Below, piece by piece: positions 6,869 through 13,624 of a DNA stretch of 17,865 nucleotides; the stretch's first letter is position 1, and each line of letters starts with the position of its first letter. The position numbers were made by a program, and so were the translations under genes. The stretch lies in NCBI GenBank assembly GCA_030038955.1, contig JASHQV010000381.1:1-17865 (forward strand), given 5' to 3'. This DNA comes from Solirubrobacteraceae bacterium (GTDB lineage: Bacteria > Actinomycetota > Thermoleophilia > Solirubrobacterales > Solirubrobacteraceae). The notes beneath the pieces are model-generated. The model did not search any database and was not told the origin of the DNA. It saw nothing but the letters and a program-made list of their open reading frames with translations.

Positions 6869-6881
6869 ACGCAGACGTTCA
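6866..6881. promoter_or_regulatory. Small inverted repeat at the menC stop, upstream of the S15-type gene
   Basis: TGAACG-CAGA-CGTTCA is a perfect 6-bp-arm inverted repeat. It contains the menC stop and lies 52 bp before the hydrolase start. It might be an operator or a weak hairpin. The GAAC to GTTC spacing is 6 nt, so it does not fit the 4-nt spacing of the actinobacterial LexA box. Confidence 0.3.
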
Positions 6882-6919
6882 CAGCTGGCAGCACTACCTG
6901 ACGGCAGATCGTTTCGAGC

Positions 6920-6928
6920 AGGAGGAGG
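6920..6928 (+). promoter_or_regulatory. Strong Shine-Dalgarno of the S15-type hydrolase
   Basis: AGGAGGAGG ends 5 nt before the GTG at 6934. It decides the start against the much longer open frame upstream, which overlaps menC in another frame. Confidence 0.85.
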
Positions 6929-6933
6929 CGAGA

Positions 6934-8754
6934 GTGTTGATCCGCAGACGCGCGGCGGTGGTCCTGATCGGATCGCTGCTCGGCGCCCTCGGCGCGGCAG
7001 CGGCGGTGGCCGCACCGGCCGCCGCCGAGTCGTGCCCCAACCACACGACCACGACCGTGGCGGGCAGCCCCTCCTACACGTACGTGCGTGGCTGCATCCG
7101 CAGCTTCGACGGCACCGCGATCGTCTACAACCTGTTCGAGCCGCTGCACCCCAAGCGCCACTCGCTGTACACGATCCTCGAGGGCCCGGGATGGGGCAGC
7201 GCCGGCGCCACCACCCCGGACGAGCAGCTGATCGCCGACCACTACGCCGAGCTGACGTGGGATCCGCGCGGGTTCGGCGAGTCGGGCGGCGTCGCCGAGG
7301 TCGACTCCCCGGAGGCCGAGGGCCGCGATGTGTCGGCACTGATCTCCCAGGTGCTGACCGGCAGGCGCGAGATCGCGGTGGACACGCTCGGCCGCCACGG
7401 GCAGCCGCACTACTCGAACGACAGCCGCCGCTCGAACACGCGCGGCGAGCCCGTCGTCGGGATGACCGGGGTCAGCTACGGCGGCGGCATCGAGTGGTCG
7501 ACCGCCTCGTTCGACAGGCGCGTCAAGGCGATCGTGCCGGGCTGGTCGTGGAACGACCTCGACTACTCGCTCGACCCGGGTGGCGTGATCAAGCTTGGCT
7601 GGGGGGAGCTGCTGTTCGGCGACGGCCTCGGGGAGCAAGCGGTCACGCACCTGCCGCCCGACGTCGAGGGTCTGCCTTCGGGCGGCACCGGCGGCAACCA
7701 GACCGGCGGCTATGACCCGATGATCGACTACGCCGAGGTGCAGGGAGCGGCGATGGGCTACTGGGACCAGACCTCGCTCGCGTGGTTCCACCAGCGCTCG
7801 ATGGCCGCGTACGGCGCCGGTCCCGCCGGGCACGTGCCGGACATCCCGGTGCTGGCCGAGCAGGGCACGGTCGACACGCTGTTCAACCTGACCGACGGCT
7901 GGAACAACCTGGTCGAGACGCGCTCGCACTACCGGCACGTGCCACTGAAGATGATCGCCTTCTGCGGCGGCCACGTGACCTGCCCGACGGGCGCCGCCCC
8001 GACCGGCGAGAACTACTCGGACACGGCCTCGAGCTCGAGCCCGATCGCCCGCGGCCAGTCGGCCACGAACTACGACGAGAACGCGATGGTCGCGTGGTTC
8101 AACTACTACCTGCGCGGCCAGCGTGGCAGCCGTCGCGCGCTCGACCGGCTGGTGCCGCCGCGCGACAACCTCGTCTGGGAGGCGCAGAACGGCAACTTCT
8201 ACGGCGCCTCGACGTTCCCGACGCCGTCACGCCCGGGAAAGGCTCAATACGTGAGCGCGCCGCTCAGTGGCACGATCGTCTCCGACGACAATCCCGCTGG
8301 CGTGGCATTCACGCCGGGCGGCGAGGACACGGCGGTGACCGATGGCGCCACCCCGTCGGAGGACCCGGGTCAGGTGACGGTGCCGGTGGTGACGGCTTCG
8401 AGCCACGCGCTGCCGATCGTCGGGATCGGTCACGTCAGCGCCAAGGTGACCGTCGACGGCAACGCCACCGACCTGTTCTTCCGGCTGATCGACAAGGACA
8501 CCGGCGACGTCGTCGACCTCCAGACCTCGCCGCTCCGGCTCGACAACCTCGACCTCGAGGACGACGGGACGGACCCGAACCTGCCACCCGAGGCGCAGAA
8601 GATCTCGCTTGACCTGGCGGGCGTCGCCTACATCCTGCCGAAGGGCGACACGCTCGAGCTGCAGGTGTCGACCTCGACCAACTCCTACATCCCCAACCGC
8701 GGCAGCGCGGTCGTGACGATCGCGGATGGTCGCGTGTCGGTGCCGGTTCTGTAA
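6934..8754 (+). CDS. Secreted alpha/beta hydrolase of the S15/CocE type (X-Pro dipeptidyl-peptidase-like)
   Basis: The GTG at 6934, 5 nt after an AGGAGGAGG Shine-Dalgarno (6920-6928), gives 606 aa. Residues 1-33 are a signal peptide: LIRRRAA, a hydrophobic core, then AAPAAAES. The hydrolase domain contains GPGWGSAG, DPRGFGESGG and the nucleophile elbow GVSYGGG (Ser181). Asp314 (GTVDTLFNL) and His347 (CGGHVTC) complete a plausible Ser-Asp-His triad. The C-terminal 170 residues look like the beta-sandwich PepX_C domain. The family includes prolyl peptidases, esterases and cocaine-type hydrolases, so the substrate is open. It follows menC by 65 bp on the same strand and could be read through from it, but its own strong ribosome site suggests independent expression. 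Confidence 0.87.
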   Translation: MLIRRRAAVVLIGSLLGALGAAAAVAAPAAAESCPNHTTTTVAGSPSYTYVRGCIRSFDGTAIVYNLFEPLHPKRHSLYTILEGPGWGSAGATTPDEQLIADHYAELTWDPRGFGESGGVAEVDSPEAEGRDVSALISQVLTGRREIAVDTLGRHGQPHYSNDSRRSNTRGEPVVGMTGVSYGGGIEWSTASFDRRVKAIVPGWSWNDLDYSLDPGGVIKLGWGELLFGDGLGEQAVTHLPPDVEGLPSGGTGGNQTGGYDPMIDYAEVQGAAMGYWDQTSLAWFHQRSMAAYGAGPAGHVPDIPVLAEQGTVDTLFNLTDGWNNLVETRSHYRHVPLKMIAFCGGHVTCPTGAAPTGENYSDTASSSSPIARGQSATNYDENAMVAWFNYYLRGQRGSRRALDRLVPPRDNLVWEAQNGNFYGASTFPTPSRPGKAQYVSAPLSGTIVSDDNPAGVAFTPGGEDTAVTDGATPSEDPGQVTVPVVTASSHALPIVGIGHVSAKVTVDGNATDLFFRLIDKDTGDVVDLQTSPLRLDNLDLEDDGTDPNLPPEAQKISLDLAGVAYILPKGDTLELQVSTSTNSYIPNRGSAVVTIADGRVSVPVL

Positions 8755-8759
8755 GGCGC

Positions 8760-9485
8760 TCAGCGCTCCGTGAGGAGCGCGGCGACCGCGGCGGGCTCCT
8801 CGAGCTGCGCGGCGTGGCCGGCGCCGGCGAGCACGCGGACCTCGGCGGCGGGCATCCGCGCGGCCATCTGCGCGGCGATCGCGCGGAACTTGTCGTCGCG
8901 TTCGCCGGCGACCAGCTGCGCCGGCAGCGTCAGCTCGGGCAGGCGATCCCAGAGGCTCGGCAGGGTGCCCGTGCCGAGCCCGCGCAGCGCCGCCGCGAGC
9001 CCCGCCGGCTGGTTGTGGAGGCGGTCCGCATGGGCCTGCGCGGCAAGCTCGGTGGGCACGCCCGACAGGACCGGCGTCCGTGCCCAGCGGCGCGCGAAGC
9101 TGTCGATGTCCGACCGCTCGATCTGCTCGGCGAGGCGTTCGTCGGCCTCGCGCCGGGCGGCGCGCTCGGCCGCGTCGGCGAGGCCGGGGCTGGCCCCGAT
9201 CAGAACCAGGCGCGTGATCCGGTCGGGCAGCGCCAGTGCTGCGTGCAGGGCGATGCGCCCGCCCATCGAGTAGCCGGCCAGCGTGAACCGCTCGGCCGGC
9301 AGCGCCGCGATGTCAGCGAGCACCGCCGCGAGCGACACCGGCCGCCGCTCCGACGCGCTGCCGTGGCCGCGGATGTCAGGAGCGAGCGACCGGTACCGTT
9401 CTCCGACCGCCTGGATCACCGGGTGCCAGCTGGCGCCGGTGTTGGTGAAGCCGTGCAGCAGCACGAGCGTGGGCGGCTCGTTCAT
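8760..9485 (-). CDS. menH: 2-Succinyl-6-hydroxy-2,4-cyclohexadiene-1-carboxylate synthase (MenH)
   Basis: This alpha/beta hydrolase-fold lyase eliminates pyruvate from SEPHCHC to give SHCHC. From the ATG at 9485 it is 241 aa starting MNEPPTLVLLHGFTNTGASW; an ATG four codons earlier (9497) is equally possible. The triad is Ser73 in GYSMGGR, Asp197 in GERDDKF and His224 in GAGHAAQLEEP. PDIRGHG (36-42) and the DKF motif are characteristic of MenH rather than generic hydrolases. Its stop is only 5 bp from that of the convergent S15-type gene. Its start region faces menD, with the 9497 ATG overlapping the first ATG of the rightward repeat (CATG). Confidence 0.92.
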   Translation of the reverse strand: MNEPPTLVLLHGFTNTGASWHPVIQAVGERYRSLAPDIRGHGSASERRPVSLAAVLADIAALPAERFTLAGYSMGGRIALHAALALPDRITRLVLIGASPGLADAAERAARREADERLAEQIERSDIDSFARRWARTPVLSGVPTELAAQAHADRLHNQPAGLAAALRGLGTGTLPSLWDRLPELTLPAQLVAGERDDKFRAIAAQMAARMPAAEVRVLAGAGHAAQLEEPAAVAALLTER

Positions 9486-9495
9486 CCTCGCAATC

Positions 9496-9531
9496 ATGAC
9501 CGGCCACGATGCCTGCCCCCCGCCCCGATGA
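9496..9531 (+). CDS. Possible leader ORF 1 before menD (11 codons, MTGHDACPPPR)
   Basis: The ATG lies at 9496 and the TGA at 9529-9531 overlaps the next ATG (9528). The peptide ends Pro-Pro-Pro-Arg, and polyproline can slow ribosomes. There is no clear Shine-Dalgarno. It may be only a by-product of the 32-bp duplication. Confidence 0.3.
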   Translation: MTGHDACPPPR

Positions 9532-9563
9532 CCGCCCAAGACGCCTGCCCGGCGCCCCGATGA
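9528..9563 (+). CDS. Possible leader ORF 2 before menD (11 codons, MTAQDACPAPR)
   Basis: The ATG lies at 9528 and the TGA at 9561-9563 overlaps the menD ATG at 9560. The peptide resembles leader ORF 1 and the first residues of MenD (MTTLDAY). Translational coupling into menD is possible; expression is unproven. Confidence 0.3.
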   Translation: MTAQDACPAPR

Positions 9564-11347
9564 CCACGCTCGACGCCTACCTGCTGCTCCGCGCGATCGC
9601 CGACGAGCTCGCTCGCTGCGGGATGCGGCACGCCTGCACCTCGCCGGGCTCGCGCAACACGCCGATCGTGCTGTCGCTGCTGCGTGACGGGCGGATCCGG
9701 TGCTGGTCGCACGTCGACGAGCGCTCGGCTGGGTTCTTCGCGGTCGGGGCCGCCAAGGCCAGCGGCGTGCCGGTGGCGGTCACCTGCACGACCGGCACGG
9801 CCGCGGCCAACCTGCTGCCGGCGGTGATCGAGGCGCGTGAGGCGCGGGTGCCGCTGATCGTGCTGACCGCCGACCGACCGCCGGAGCTGCGCGAGCTCGG
9901 CGCCGGCCAGACGATCGACCAGGTCAAGCTGTACGGAAGCGCCGTCAGCTGGTTCTTCGACGTGGGCGTGCAGGAGGCGACGCCTGAGCGGCTGCGGTGG
10001 GCGCGGACGCTGGCGTGCCGGGCGTTCTTCACGGCGCTCTCGGAGCGCCCTGGCCCGGTGCACTTGAACGTGCCGCTGCGCGAGCCGCTGGTGCTCGACG
10101 AGCCGCTGCCCGACGACGACACGGGAAGGGCGGGCGGCGTGCCGTACGTGATCGTCGAACCGGCGGGGCCGCCGTCTCCGAGCCCCAAGCCGGAGACGGC
10201 GATCAAACCCGAGCAGTACCCGTCCGCCGGGCCGGAGACGGCGATCAAACCCGAGCAGCACCCGTCCGCCGGGCCGGAGACGGCGATCAAACCCGAGCAG
10301 CACCCCTCCGGCCGGCTCCTGCTGGTCGCCGGCACCGGCACCGAGGACCCGGCCGGCCTCGCGCGGTACGCCGCGCGCATGGGGATTCCGCTGCTGGCCG
10401 ACCCGCTGTCGGGCGCCCGGTGCGGCGCGGCCGCGATCGTCTACTACGACCTGCTGGTCCGCGACCCGGAGTTCACCCGCACCCACCGCCCCGACTTCGT
10501 CTTCCGCGTCGGCGACGTGCCGACCTCGAAGCCACTCCGGGCGTGGCTCGCTGGGCTGGTCGACGTCCCGCAGATCGCCCACGATCCGCAGATGACCTGG
10601 CAGGACCCGGCTGGGGTCGTCGGGATGCGGCTTCGCAGTCCGCTGCCGCGACCGCAGCAGCTCGACGTGCAGGCCGGGTGGGTCGAGTCGTGGCGGCAGG
10701 CCGACCGCGCCGTCGCCGACGCGCTCGCGCCGGTGCTCGACGCCGACCTCTCGGAGCCTTCGGTGGCGGCGACGCTGGGACGCGAGCTGCCCGCGGAGGC
10801 CACGCTGTTCGTCGCCTCGTCGATGCCGGTGCGCGACCTCGAGAGCTACTTCCCGGCGCTCGACCACCCGCCACGGGTGCTCGCCAACCGCGGCGCCAAC
10901 GGGATCGACGGGACCGTCTCCAGCGCCTTCGGCGTGGCGGCGCTCGGCGACGGGCCGGTCGTGCTGCTGCTCGGCGACCTGGCGCTCGCGCACGACATCG
11001 GCGGGCTCCTGGCGGCCCGGCGCTGCGGCCTGTCGCTGACGATCGTCGTGCTCAACAACGACGGCGGCGGCATCTTCCACTTCCTCCCGGTCGTCTCGCA
11101 GACCGACGCGTTCGAGCCACACATCGCCACTCCCATAGGCCTCGACTTCTCGTTCGCGGCGTCGCTGTACGGCTGCCGCTACGAGCGACCCGCCGACCTG
11201 GCCGAGCTCGTCAAGGCGCTGTCCCGTGCGCTGCGCGGCGAGGCGACGACGATCATCGAGGTGCGTACCGACCGGGTGGCAAACCGCGAGCTGCATGCCG
11301 AGCTGGAGCGGGCCGCGCTGGTGGCGATCCCACCAGAAAATAGCTAG
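9560..11347 (+). CDS. menD: SEPHCHC synthase (MenD), thiamine-diphosphate enzyme
   Basis: It condenses isochorismate with 2-oxoglutarate. The ATG at 9560 gives 595 aa; a 17-codon extension to 9509 would translate the repeat as Pro/Arg-rich sequence and is rejected. The N-terminal domain shows TSPGSRNTPIVL and HVDERSAGFFAVG with the ThDP-activating Glu54, then TCTTGTAAANLLPAVIEA and LTADRPPELRELGAGQTIDQ. The C-terminal domain shows NRGANGIDGTVS, a GDLALAHD motif (about 472) and NNDGGGIFHFLP (about 499-510), the ThDP/Mg site. Between the first and middle domains, residues about 211-250 are a threefold 14-residue repeat (PETAIKPEQHPSAG). The sedolisin gene follows on the same strand after 78 bp. 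Confidence 0.96.
   Translation: MTTLDAYLLLRAIADELARCGMRHACTSPGSRNTPIVLSLLRDGRIRCWSHVDERSAGFFAVGAAKASGVPVAVTCTTGTAAANLLPAVIEAREARVPLIVLTADRPPELRELGAGQTIDQVKLYGSAVSWFFDVGVQEATPERLRWARTLACRAFFTALSERPGPVHLNVPLREPLVLDEPLPDDDTGRAGGVPYVIVEPAGPPSPSPKPETAIKPEQYPSAGPETAIKPEQHPSAGPETAIKPEQHPSGRLLLVAGTGTEDPAGLARYAARMGIPLLADPLSGARCGAAAIVYYDLLVRDPEFTRTHRPDFVFRVGDVPTSKPLRAWLAGLVDVPQIAHDPQMTWQDPAGVVGMRLRSPLPRPQQLDVQAGWVESWRQADRAVADALAPVLDADLSEPSVAATLGRELPAEATLFVASSMPVRDLESYFPALDHPPRVLANRGANGIDGTVSSAFGVAALGDGPVVLLLGDLALAHDIGGLLAARRCGLSLTIVVLNNDGGGIFHFLPVVSQTDAFEPHIATPIGLDFSFAASLYGCRYERPADLAELVKALSRALRGEATTIIEVRTDRVANRELHAELERAALVAIPPENS
10189..10311. repeat. 42-bp tandem repeat, 3 copies, inside menD
   Basis: Units begin at 10189, 10231 and 10273 with GCCGGAGACGGCGATCAAAC. 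Units 1 and 2 differ at one base, and the third diverges only in its last few bases. Each adds 14 residues (PETAIKPEQ plus variable YPSAG/HPSAG). It lies at the linker between the N-terminal ThDP-binding domain and the middle domain. Confidence 0.92.
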
Positions 11348-11425
11348 CCGGGGACACATAATCGAGTTATGCTGTGCGCGCGCGCTGGCCGCGCCTTGCA
11401 TCGAAGCGAGAGAGAGGATGTGACG
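11348..11425 (+). promoter_or_regulatory. menD-sedolisin intergenic leader
   Basis: This 78-bp gap contains AT-richer sequence (ATAATCGAGTTATGCT, 11359-11373) with a TANNNT-type hexamer at 11368-11373, then an alternating GC run, then an AGAGAGGA Shine-Dalgarno-like stretch 8 nt before the ATG at 11426. A promoter here is plausible; no convincing -35 is seen. Confidence 0.35.
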
Positions 11426-13564
11426 ATGAAGGCGTTCGCTGCTGTTCACCGGCTTGGGTGGTGGCCGCTGGCGGGGTTGATCTCGGCGGCAGCACTTGCG
11501 TTCGCGGCGGCGCCGGCGGGTGCCACGTCGTACTGCGCGAGCAGATGCACGACGGTCCGGGAGGCGACCAAGGCGGCGCCCAGCGGGAGGGTGTCGGCCC
11601 ACAGCTCCGGGCAGCGGATGACCCAGGTCAAGGGCAGCTACATGGCGACCAGCGCGGCCAAGTCCGGGACGCTGACGATTCGACGGATGAGCGTCGAGGT
11701 GGTCTTGAGGCCGGGCCACGCGGCGCGCCTCAACTCTCTGCTCAGCTCCCTGTACACGCCGGGGAGCGCTGACTACGACCACTGGCTCCGCGCGGGCCAG
11801 TTCGACTCCGAGTTCGCGCCGTCGCACGCCACCGTGGCGGCGATGACCGCGTACCTGCACCGCGAGGGGCTGACCGTGCAACGGACCTTGACGCCGTTCC
11901 TGCTTCGCGCGATCGGGAGCAGTGCCGAGATCGATCGCGCCTTCGCGACGACGATCGACAACTACCGCAACGCCCAGGGCGTGAGCTTCTTCTCGAACGC
12001 CAGGCCGGCCTCGGTGCCGGCCACGCTTGGCTCGAGCGTGCTCGGCGTCGTCGGGCTGACCAACACGGTCCGGCTGCAATCGCAGGCGAGCGCTGCGACC
12101 GCCTCGGCGAGCTCCACGCGACCGGGCAGCGGCGAGCCGAGCTGCGAGATCCCATACCCGACCAGCCTCAGCGCGCTCGAAGCGATCCCACTCAATGGGC
12201 CGTACAACGGCTATGGCGGCGGTCCCGGCTGCAGCGGCCTGACGCCGTCGCAGACCAACCACATCTACAACGCCCCCAACGCGGGAACGCGCGGCGCGGG
12301 CGCCGGCGCCAACGTCGCCGTGTTCGAGCTGTCCGCCTACAACCACTCGGACATCACGACCTGGGCGCACACGTTCTACGGCCGCAGCTACACCCCCCAC
12401 CTCGTCGACATCAACGTCGACGGCGGGCCGCTGGCGCCGAACACCTCACAGTGCCCGGCGGGCGACACGTGCTTCTACGGCTACGGCGGCGACATCGAGG
12501 TGGAGGCCGACCTCGAGCAGGATCTGACGGTCGCGCCGGACGCCAACTCCGTGCTCGTCTACAACGCGCCCAACGACGAGACCGGCCAGACCGAGCTGGA
12601 CGAGTACGCGACGATCGCCAACCAGGACATCGCCGACTCGGTCAGCTCGAGCTGGGGGGAGTGCGAGCCGGACGCGGGCCTGGCGTTCGCCGAGGCGGAG
12701 AATCTGATCTTCGAGCAGATGGCGGCGCAGGGCCAGAGCATGTTCGCGGCGGCCGGCGACACCGGCGCGTTCGAGTGCATCAGGGATGGCACGTTCAGCG
12801 ACTGGACCCCGCTCGAGGCACTCGACCCGGCGAGCCAGCCGTGGGTGACCAGCACCGGCGGCACCTCGTTCGATTCGTTCGATCCGGGTAGCAACCCCGA
12901 CCCCAGCTACCCGTCCGGGATCGAGTCGGTGTGGAACACGCTCGACGTCTGCAGCGGCAACGACTCATCGACCGCCAGCTCGACCGGGATCGTCGACTGC
13001 GGCACCTACGGTGCGGGCGGCGGTGGCCACAGCATCTTCTGGCCGATGCCGAAGTACCAGAAGGGCCCGGGGGTGATCAACCCCTACACGGTCTACGGCT
13101 CGAGCAACTGCGCGCTCGCCGGCAGGGGCCAGGCGTGCCGCGAGGAGCCGGACGTGTCGGCCAACGCGGATCCGCTCACCGGCTACGCGGAGTACTGCAC
13201 CGGGTCGAGCTACGTCTCGCCGAACCCGTACGGCACCGACTACGAGAGCGCCTGCTACTCGCTGACGAAGACGCCCGGGGCTCCCGGGTGGCTGCACATC
13301 GGCGGCACCAGCCTGTCGGCACCGCTGTGGGCGGCGCTGTTCACCGATCGGGACGCCTACCACGGTGAGCGCTCCGGGAACGCCAACTACGTGCTCTACG
13401 GGCTGTTCGACAACCCGGGCACGTACGCCAGCGATTTCCACGACATCACCGGCTATCACCAGGTCAGCAACAACAACGGCTACTACCCGGTGACCCCGAA
13501 CTACGACGAGGCAACCGGAATCGGCAGCCCGAACTTCAGCGGGCTGATCACGGGCTCCGGCTGA
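11426..13564 (+). CDS. Secreted sedolisin-type serine-carboxyl protease (S53, kumamolisin-like)
   Basis: The ATG at 11426 gives 712 aa. An upstream ATG at 11369 would put an Arg-rich stretch before the signal peptide. The signal peptide is MKAFAAVHRLGWWPLAG, a hydrophobic core, then APAGATS. The pro-kumamolisin activation domain covers about residues 85-215 (ADYDHWL, SHATVAAMTAYLHREGLTVQ, FATTIDNYR). In the catalytic domain, Glu358 and Asp362 lie in IEVEADLEQDLTVAPDA, the oxyanion Asp416 in WGECEPDA, and the nucleophile Ser629 in GGTSLSAPLWAAL. The C-terminal calcium-site region is recognisable (FHDITGYH...YDEATGIGSPNFSG). Characterised sedolisins are acid-active endopeptidases, so a role in nutrient protein breakdown outside the cell is likely. 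It ends at a hairpin terminator and has no evident link to menaquinone. Confidence 0.95.
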   Translation: MKAFAAVHRLGWWPLAGLISAAALAFAAAPAGATSYCASRCTTVREATKAAPSGRVSAHSSGQRMTQVKGSYMATSAAKSGTLTIRRMSVEVVLRPGHAARLNSLLSSLYTPGSADYDHWLRAGQFDSEFAPSHATVAAMTAYLHREGLTVQRTLTPFLLRAIGSSAEIDRAFATTIDNYRNAQGVSFFSNARPASVPATLGSSVLGVVGLTNTVRLQSQASAATASASSTRPGSGEPSCEIPYPTSLSALEAIPLNGPYNGYGGGPGCSGLTPSQTNHIYNAPNAGTRGAGAGANVAVFELSAYNHSDITTWAHTFYGRSYTPHLVDINVDGGPLAPNTSQCPAGDTCFYGYGGDIEVEADLEQDLTVAPDANSVLVYNAPNDETGQTELDEYATIANQDIADSVSSSWGECEPDAGLAFAEAENLIFEQMAAQGQSMFAAAGDTGAFECIRDGTFSDWTPLEALDPASQPWVTSTGGTSFDSFDPGSNPDPSYPSGIESVWNTLDVCSGNDSSTASSTGIVDCGTYGAGGGGHSIFWPMPKYQKGPGVINPYTVYGSSNCALAGRGQACREEPDVSANADPLTGYAEYCTGSSYVSPNPYGTDYESACYSLTKTPGAPGWLHIGGTSLSAPLWAALFTDRDAYHGERSGNANYVLYGLFDNPGTYASDFHDITGYHQVSNNNGYYPVTPNYDEATGIGSPNFSGLITGSG

Positions 13565-13570
13565 TCGATC

Positions 13571-13610
13571 CGCGCCAACCCCCCGCTGGGGCTTGGGGGT
13601 TGGCGCGTTT
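13571..13610. terminator. Hairpin terminator between sedolisin and menF
   Basis: A 13-bp perfect stem CGCGCCAACCCCC (13571-13583) / GGGGGTTGGCGCG (13595-13607) with an 11-nt loop is followed by TTT on the + strand, 6 bp after the sedolisin stop. It sits between two convergent genes and may also stop menF transcription, although no T-run is present on that side. Confidence 0.85.
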
Positions 13611-13624
13611 CGTCGCTGCCGACA

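Larger units (their letters stand above)
9496..9591 (+). repeat. 32-bp tandem repeat, 3 copies, each beginning with ATGACC, the last being the menD start
   Basis: Copies begin at 9496, 9528 and 9560. Copies 1 and 2 match at 27 of 32 positions, and copies 2 and 3 at 23 of 32. The third copy is the first 32 nt of menD. Because 32 is not a multiple of 3, each ATG opens a new frame. Copies 1 and 2 each encode an 11-residue peptide whose TGA overlaps the next ATG (ATGA). Confidence 0.85.

Noticed and set aside
6866..6881. LexA/SOS box at the menC stop
   Set aside because: GAAC and GTTC are present but separated by 6 nt instead of the 4 nt of the actinobacterial SOS box; kept only as a low-confidence inverted repeat.
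6163..6933. Long N-terminal extension of the S15-type hydrolase overlapping menC
   Set aside because: A strong Shine-Dalgarno at 6920-6928, the GTG at 6934 and an immediate signal peptide fix the start; the upstream part is an out-of-frame reading of menC.
8763..8780. Terminator between S15-type hydrolase and menH
   Set aside because: GCGCTCC-GTGA-GGAGCGC is a perfect but short 7-bp stem inside the menH 3' end with no T-run; not enough to call.
9494..12400. 968-codon open frame on the - strand over menD and the sedolisin
   Set aside because: It is antisense to two well-supported genes with clear active sites; its composition (Arg, Val, Gly, His-rich) is that of a codon-bias shadow.
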